This document shows positions 59,512 through 64,000 of a DNA stretch of 64,000 nt, in pieces (position 1 is the first letter of the stretch; each line of letters starts with the position of its first letter). The stretch is from JBGPTF01 sp041490445 (GTDB taxonomy: Bacteria > Acidobacteriota > Terriglobia > Acidiferrales > UBA7541), in contig JBGPTF010000009.1 in NCBI GenBank assembly GCA_041490445.1, forward strand, positions 101,751 to 165,750. The letters are read 5' to 3'. The notes under the pieces are model-generated. The model did no database searches. It worked only from the letters and a program-made list of their open reading frames with translations, and had not been told where the DNA came from. The position numbers were made by a program, and so were the translations under genes.

Positions 59512-60459
59512 CTAGCGCACCGATGCGCCGACCGGAGCCGCCACCGGCGTCAGCCAATTGTAGCGATCCGGCTTCGAGCCGCTGGTCAGCCCGAAGAATT
59601 CGTCCTGCAGCCGCTTCGTGATCGGCCCGCGCGTGCCGCTGCCCACCTTGATCTTATCTACGGAGCGGATCGGGGTGATCTCGGCGGCGGTACCACAGAA
59701 GAAAACTTCATTCGCGATGTAGAGCATCTCGCGCGGGAGCACCTGCTCGGCAACGGGGATGTTCATGTCGCGACACAGCGTCAAGATTGTGTGGCGGGTG
59801 ATGCCGGGGAGAACGCAGTTCGCAAGCGGCGGGGTGATCGCAACGCCGTCCATGACGATGAACACATTTTCGCCCGAGCCTTCGCTCACATACCCGTTCA
59901 CGTCGAGCGCAATCCCTTCGACGTAGCCGTTGATCATCGCTTCCATGCGGATCAACTGCGAATTCATGTAGTTCGCTGCGGCCTTCGACATCTGCGGCAG
60001 CGTGTTCGGCGCAGAACGGGACCACGAGCTGACGCACACGTCCACTCCATCCCGCATCGCCGCTTCCCCAAGGTAGCTGCCCCATTCCCAGCACGCGAGA
60101 TAGGTCTCAATCGGGCTCTTGAACGGATTCACGCCGACCTCGCCGTAGCCGCGCAGCACGATCGGCCGCAGGTAGCACGCGCCCATCTTGTTGGCGCGGA
60201 CCAGCTCGACGGCGCCCTGACAAAGGTCGTCCAGCGAGAACGGAATCTCCATTCGGTAAATATGGGCGGAGTTGAACAGGCGCTGCATGTGTTCGCGCAG
60301 GCGGAAGATGGCCGGGCCCTGTGTCGTTTTGTAGCAGCGGATGCCTTCGAAAACGGCGGAGGCGTAGCTCACCACATGCGAGGCCACGTGGATGGTCGCC
60401 TCGTCCCACGGAATCATCTTGCCGTTGTGCCAGATCTTTTCAGTCTTTTGGATGGGCAT
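59512..60459 (-). CDS. ilvE: Branched-chain amino acid aminotransferase
   Basis: IlvE makes leucine, isoleucine and valine from their keto acids using PLP. The 315-residue protein shows FEGIRCYKT, the PLP lysine in PQMSKAAANYMNS (matching E. coli K160), YVSEGSGENVFIV and the GITRHTILTLCRD phosphate loop. The ATG has CGGAGAAACTGG upstream. It is a single gene, not in an ilv/leu operon. Confidence 0.95.
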   Translation of the reverse strand: MPIQKTEKIWHNGKMIPWDEATIHVASHVVSYASAVFEGIRCYKTTQGPAIFRLREHMQRLFNSAHIYRMEIPFSLDDLCQGAVELVRANKMGACYLRPIVLRGYGEVGVNPFKSPIETYLACWEWGSYLGEAAMRDGVDVCVSSWSRSAPNTLPQMSKAAANYMNSQLIRMEAMINGYVEGIALDVNGYVSEGSGENVFIVMDGVAITPPLANCVLPGITRHTILTLCRDMNIPVAEQVLPREMLYIANEVFFCGTAAEITPIRSVDKIKVGSGTRGPITKRLQDEFFGLTSGSKPDRYNWLTPVAAPVGASVR

Positions 60460-60784
60460 CCAGTTTCTCCGTGCTCGGTGGGATCAGTTCTGCTTGGCCC
60501 GTGTCGGATTATAGCACACGGCTTTTTGTGTCAATCGTCAGTCGGAAGTTTCTTTCGACCGCGCCCGCGTCCATTTTGGCCGGGACATCGTTTCCAGGTA
60601 AACCTGTTTCTCGCGATTCGATAGCGACTTTTCCGGTTGCCCGGTGCGAACTCTCAATTCTGCCGGAGACTTTCCAGTAATTCCAGGACTACCCGCCTGC
60701 AGAAAGCCCTGCAGACAACAGGACGAAACATAGCGAACAAGTGAATCGGTGAATTTGTGTCATCGGTTGTAATCTCACGAGGCC
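60460..60784. other. Intergenic region between ilvE and the ABC-2 permease
   Basis: No gene is supported in these 325 bp. It should hold the ilvE promoter (minus strand) and the 3' end of the ABC exporter operon. I see no strong terminator hairpin with a T run and no repeat. Confidence 0.55.
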
Positions 60785-61672
60785 TTACTTCTGCTGGTCG
60801 GGCACGGACCGCTGCATCATGGATTGCAGATCGGTGCGGATTTGATTCAGGCGGTTACCGTACACATTTTCCCACACGCCGAGCAGAAGGAAAGGAATCA
60901 TGGCGACGACGACCCAGATCTTCGCGCGCCCGGAAACTTTGGCTTCGGGTTCCCAGCGAAAAAGTTGCCGGGAAATTTCGAAAGCCACGCCCAGCCCGAT
61001 GGCGAGGACGATGAAATCTCCGACGAGTTCGCCCGCGCTCGCGGTATTTAGCATCGCTCCTTCAAGTCCCGAGACGAGATACGTGGCGGGAAGAAACAGC
61101 GAAGCATGCTGCAGCCAGCCGGGCAACGAGAAAAGAGGAATCGTCGCACCCGAGAAGAAGAGAAAGGCGATCCAGATGACGTTATTGATCACCTGGGTCT
61201 CCTGCATCGTGTTCGTCACGCTGGCAACGATCAGCCCGAGCGCTGCAAAGGTGGCAGACCCCACAGTAACGAGGAGGAGAATTCCCCACACATTTCCCCA
61301 GGTGTCCATCTTGAACAGCCATCGTGCGATCACGAACTCGATCAGGATCGTCGGTAGCGTGAGGAAATAATTTGAGATAATGCTTGAGCCGAGCATGGCC
61401 CCGGCGCCGATCGGTGCCAGGCGGAAGCGCCGCAGGATTCCTGCTTCGCGGAACATCACGAGCTGCATGCTGAGTCCCCAGAAGCTACCCATGACTGTCA
61501 AACCCAGCACGGCGCCCAGCAGATAGGCCATCGCGTGCCGGTCTCCCCTCGCAAAAACGGCCGCGTAGAGGAACAAGAATCCGAGCGGCATGACCAGGCT
61601 AAAAAAAATAAAGACGCGGCTCCGCAGTGCCAGACGAATCCGATTCAGCGATAGGATCCAAGTATGCCTCAA
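60785..61672 (-). CDS. ABC-2 type exporter permease
   Basis: The 295-residue protein has six membrane helices (FIFFSLVMPLGFLFLYAAVFA, LLVTVGSATFAALGLIVASV, IAFLFFSGATIPLF and others), as in ABC-2/LptF-like drug or lipid exporters. It probably partners with the ATPase encoded 30 bp upstream. The start is TTG after GGAGCAAGCCAC. The exported substrate is unknown; pairs of this kind often export antibiotics or daunorubicin-like compounds. Confidence 0.88.
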   Translation of the reverse strand: MRHTWILSLNRIRLALRSRVFIFFSLVMPLGFLFLYAAVFARGDRHAMAYLLGAVLGLTVMGSFWGLSMQLVMFREAGILRRFRLAPIGAGAMLGSSIISNYFLTLPTILIEFVIARWLFKMDTWGNVWGILLLVTVGSATFAALGLIVASVTNTMQETQVINNVIWIAFLFFSGATIPLFSLPGWLQHASLFLPATYLVSGLEGAMLNTASAGELVGDFIVLAIGLGVAFEISRQLFRWEPEAKVSGRAKIWVVVAMIPFLLLGVWENVYGNRLNQIRTDLQSMMQRSVPDQQK

Positions 61673-61702
61673 GTGGCTTGCTCCGCCGATTTCATCTTCC
61701 CA

Positions 61703-62623
61703 TCATTCCCGCAAACGCCGCCCGGTCATCTCGATGAAGACGTCTTCAAGCGAGGGGGCCGCGATTTCGAGGCTGTGGAGTTCGTTGCCGGTGGCTTCCA
61801 GGTGCTTCACCAGCGCGACAATCGTCTGCGGCACGCGCGTCGAGTGCAGCACGTACGCTCCTTCGGACTCGCGGCAGTCGGCAACTCCCTCGAGATGCGA
61901 AAGTGCTCCGTCGTTCACTGGTTGGGCCAGGCGCACTTCGATCCGCGTTGTGCCCCCCGAGCGCTGCTTCAATTCACGTGGTGTGCCGAGCGCAATCACC
62001 TTGCCTTGGTCCACGATCGCCACGCGGTCGCAAAGCCGCTCGGCCTCTTCGATGTAGTGCGTCGTCAGCAGGATGGTCTTCTTTTCCCGCTTCAGCTCTT
62101 CGATGATGTCGTAAATCTCACGCCGCACCTGTGGATCGAGTCCCGCAGTTGCCTCGTCCAGGAACAAGACGCGTGGTTCGTTCACCAGTGCAAGCGCCAG
62201 CGCCAGCCGCTGTTTTTGGCCGCCGGAAAGCTCACTGTAGAAGGCATTGCGCTTTTCCTCAAGCTGGAACCGTTGCAGCAGGCGCTTTGTGTCGGCGCGC
62301 CGGCGATAAAACTTCGCGAAGAGTTCGAGCGCTTCGCCCGTCTTCATCTTGTCGGGAAGGGAAGTGGATTGCAGCACCGCGCCGGCCATTTCCTTGAACT
62401 CCTTCCCGCTCTTCTGCGGATCTAAGCCGCCCACGGTGGCGCGGCCGCGGTCGGGAGCGCGGAGCCCTTCAAGGATTTCTACCGTGGAAGTCTTCCCCGC
62501 GCCGTTCGGTCCCAGCAAGCCGAACACTTCGCCCTCTTCCACGAAAAAGCTCACGCCGCGAAGAGCTTCCACGGCGCCGTAGTTCTTGAACAATTCTTCG
62601 ACTTGGATGACCGGCTGGCTCAC
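61703..62623 (-). CDS. ABC transporter ATP-binding protein (exporter type)
   Basis: The 306-residue ATPase has Walker A GPNGAGKTST, the Q-loop, signature LSGGQKQRLALALAL, Walker B VLFLDEATAGLDP and the H-loop TTHYIEEAE. The C-terminal 70 residues are the DUF4162-like tail common in ABC-2 export ATPases. I choose the GTG at 62623 (VSQPVIQVEEL): the upstream ATG at 62713 would overlap the alkyltransferase-like gene. The permease follows by 30 bp. Confidence 0.93.
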   Translation of the reverse strand: MSQPVIQVEELFKNYGAVEALRGVSFFVEEGEVFGLLGPNGAGKTSTVEILEGLRAPDRGRATVGGLDPQKSGKEFKEMAGAVLQSTSLPDKMKTGEALELFAKFYRRRADTKRLLQRFQLEEKRNAFYSELSGGQKQRLALALALVNEPRVLFLDEATAGLDPQVRREIYDIIEELKREKKTILLTTHYIEEAERLCDRVAIVDQGKVIALGTPRELKQRSGGTTRIEVRLAQPVNDGALSHLEGVADCRESEGAYVLHSTRVPQTIVALVKHLEATGNELHSLEIAAPSLEDVFIEMTGRRLRE

Positions 62624-62655
62624 AAGAGACTCATCTTCTATACCACACCGGCGTG

Positions 62656-62994
62656 TCAGGCGCGAATCCGCGTTTGCCTTCCCGCGCGCGCTGTCTTGGA
62701 ATTTGGTTTCCAATCATGCCGCTTCAGGTCCACGCGCCCTTCGAGAATTGCCGTCCCTTCGCTTTCGAGCAGTTTCCGTTGCAGCGAAGCGTAGGGTTCA
62801 CGAATCAAGATTCGGCCTCGCTCGCCCACCACGCGGTGCCAGGGAATGCCTCTGCCAGAAGGGCACGCGGCCATGACATGTCCGGCGCCACGCGCCCCGC
62901 CGCGCAGCCGCAACGCGCGGGCCAGTTGTCCATAGGTGATTACGCGCCCGCGAGGAATCTGTTTCACCAGGCGGTAGACGGGATCCCAGGTCAT
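62656..62994 (-). CDS. Alkyltransferase-like (ATL) protein, MGMT family
   Basis: The 112-residue protein matches the C-terminal domain of O6-alkylguanine-DNA alkyltransferases (PRGRVITYGQLARALRL, then GAGHVMAAC and IPWHRVVGERGRIL). The reactive cysteine of the PCHR motif is tryptophan (PWHR), as in ATL proteins such as E. coli YbaZ. ATL proteins bind alkylated guanine and route it to nucleotide excision repair instead of repairing it. The length suits a stand-alone ATL. It is the first gene of a possible three-gene unit with the ABC exporter. Confidence 0.9.
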   Translation of the reverse strand: MTWDPVYRLVKQIPRGRVITYGQLARALRLRGGARGAGHVMAACPSGRGIPWHRVVGERGRILIREPYASLQRKLLESEGTAILEGRVDLKRHDWKPNSKTARAGRQTRIRA

Positions 62995-63286
62995 TCATCG
63001 TCTCCGTTGCACAGCTTCACCAGCCCGCAACTTCGGGAGCGCGGGCGTGTTTAATGCAGTGGACTCCTCCGCGCAGACGCGCAATTGAGCCGGTGAGCCG
63101 GCTGCCCGCATCTAACTGACTGAGAACCAAGCCGAGAGTTTGTCTGCCCTGCAAGCCTGCCTTTTTGCCCTGTCTCCACTAATAACCTTTTCGATGCAAC
63201 TTCCGCATGGATGACGCATCTTACCATTGACGGCGTAGTGGAGAGTTCCTACACTACGCGAGCTTTGACGCTTGTGGAGGCCGAAG

Positions 63287-63721
63287 ATGGCGTTTGTTCG
63301 GCGTAAAGGCAATTCGTACTACCTGGTGCACAACGTCCGGCGGCAGGGAAAGGTGCAGCAGCTTCACCTGGCCCGTCTGGGAGAGCGGCCGCGCATCACC
63401 GATGACGTGGTCCGGCAGGTCAGCCAGAACCACCCGCTGCTGGAAGTGAACTGGTCGCGCCTGCGGGAGCAGGTGAATAGCCGCGTCGAGTTGTTCGATC
63501 TCCGCTCGCCGTTCGTGCAGAACTTGATGAGTTCGTTGCGGAATTTGAACCTGGACTTGGCGGATCTATCGCCGCCGATGTTGTTGCTGGTGGGCCGCGC
63601 GCGATCGAGCCATGAGCTGGTCACGCAATTGCGGCTGCTGCGTTCGACGCTCGACGTCAAGCTCGACCAGTTCGAGCGCGCCGAGCCGCGGGTGTTTGAG
63701 CCGAACCGGAAGTTCCGGTAA
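63287..63721 (+). CDS. Unknown protein (144 aa) preceding a ClpB-like ATPase
   Basis: I do not recognise the family. The ATG follows GTGGAGGCCGAAG, a strong site; the open frame to 63272 has none. The N-terminal 40 residues (MAFVRRKGNSYYLVHNVRRQ, then GKVQQLHLARLG) resemble a small beta domain seen at the start of some transposases, but no transposase core follows. The rest is helical with leucine-rich stretches (LRSPFVQNLMSSLRNLNLDL, LVTQLRLLRSTLDVKLDQF). The AAA ATPase gene starts 6 bp after the stop, so the two are probably translated together. Confidence 0.7.
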   Translation: MAFVRRKGNSYYLVHNVRRQGKVQQLHLARLGERPRITDDVVRQVSQNHPLLEVNWSRLREQVNSRVELFDLRSPFVQNLMSSLRNLNLDLADLSPPMLLLVGRARSSHELVTQLRLLRSTLDVKLDQFERAEPRVFEPNRKFR

Positions 63722-63727
63722 GGGAGT

Positions 63728-64000
63728 ATGGCAGTGGGCGCGCGTGCGCAACAACTCGACCCGACACAGCGGAGCCTGGAGTCGCGGGATTTTGACGCGG
63801 CGCTGCGGCGGAAGATCGTGGGGCAGGACGAGGCGGTGGAAGCGGTCGTGGACCTGCATCAGGTGTTTCGCGCGGGCTTGAATTCGCCGGGGCACCCGGT
63901 GGGGAACCTGTTGTTCCTGGGGCCGACCGGGGCGGGGAAGACGCGGGTCGTGGAAGCGACGGCGGAAGTTTTGTTTGGCGATTCGCGCGCGGTGATCAAA
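63728..64000 (+). CDS. AAA ATPase, ClpA/B-type (3' partial)
   Basis: The frame runs off the window after 91 codons. The visible part has KIVGQDEAVEAVVD, then LLFLGPTGAGKTRVVEATAE with Walker A GPTGAGKT, as in the second AAA module of ClpA/ClpB-type disaggregases. The ATG follows AAGGGAGT, six bases after the upstream stop. Full length and any N-terminal domains are not visible. Confidence 0.85.
   Translation, partial: MAVGARAQQLDPTQRSLESRDFDAALRRKIVGQDEAVEAVVDLHQVFRAGLNSPGHPVGNLLFLGPTGAGKTRVVEATAEVLFGDSRAVIK

Noticed and set aside
1..64000. CRISPR array, prophage or restriction-modification locus
   Set aside because: I found no regularly spaced repeats, phage structural or integrase genes, or DNA modification/restriction pair anywhere in the window.

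Overview
The window is GC-rich, gene-dense chromosomal DNA that looks like Acidobacteriota (Terriglobia-type). This is inferred from protein style: a remnant of an ADOP-type MacB/FtsX permease, a GlcDEF/glycerate cluster, a three-domain Aas protein, many secreted TPR and beta-propeller proteins, and a zinc-ribbon Ser/Thr kinase with TolB-like and TPR domains. No ribosomal RNA or other phylogenetic marker confirms it. I saw no CRISPR array, prophage, plasmid origin or intact insertion sequence.

Layout. 1-2.8 kb: end of an Mla-type lipid ABC transporter (ATPase, MCE protein) and a secreted TPR protein ending in a CxxCH motif. 3.0-8.5 kb (minus): an amidohydrolase, a fused LplT/PlsC/acyl-ACP synthetase and an SRPBCC membrane protein, apparently one operon, with a relic of a second aas 3' end downstream. 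9-12.7 kb: an ExeA-like ATPase with a LysM end, ispG and a small hypothetical gene. 12.8-16.2 kb: tRNA-Leu(CAA), a Vgb-like propeller, an OB-fold lipoprotein, bacterioferritin, a truncated ADOP permease, and a SPOR-domain membrane protein split by an in-frame stop. 16.5-26.1 kb: a B12-type radical SAM enzyme, an atypical SDR, a SnoaL-like secreted protein, a 1199-residue kinase and a PxKF-type secreted propeller.

26.3-33.5 kb is a two-armed C2-acid cluster. glcD-glcE-glcF run leftward; 2-hydroxyacid dehydrogenase, a GlcG-like protein and glycerate 2-kinase run rightward. Together they would oxidise glycolate to glyoxylate, and reduce hydroxypyruvate (or tartronate semialdehyde made elsewhere) to glycerate and phosphorylate it. 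33.6-40 kb: M1 aminopeptidase with HEAT-like repeats, DinB, SDR, cupin, an isoprenylcysteine-methyltransferase-like protein and a TPR protein. 40.3-46.1 kb: a Thr/Ser dehydratase, a decayed GIY-YIG gene, tRNA-Ser(CGA), tadA, a stand-alone NuoI, galT-ydcF, and bactofilin plus a methyltransferase.

46.1-49.8 kb: a terminator-ended stretch that may encode a small RNA, DedA, two small unknown proteins ending at a strong terminator, and a sodium/solute symporter. 50-64 kb: a DUF6599-like protein, an amidase and lytic transglycosylase overlapping by 4 bp, alaS, recX, pilT, aquaporin, ilvE, an ABC-2 exporter with an alkyltransferase-like (PWHR) protein, and an unknown gene leading into a ClpA/B-type AAA ATPase cut by the window end.

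No complete new defence or mobile system is evident. The best leads are the stop-split SPOR gene, the small-protein pair at 47.3-47.8 kb, the possible small RNA at 46.2-46.4 kb, the CxxCH-tailed TPR protein, and several decayed or duplicated gene fragments.
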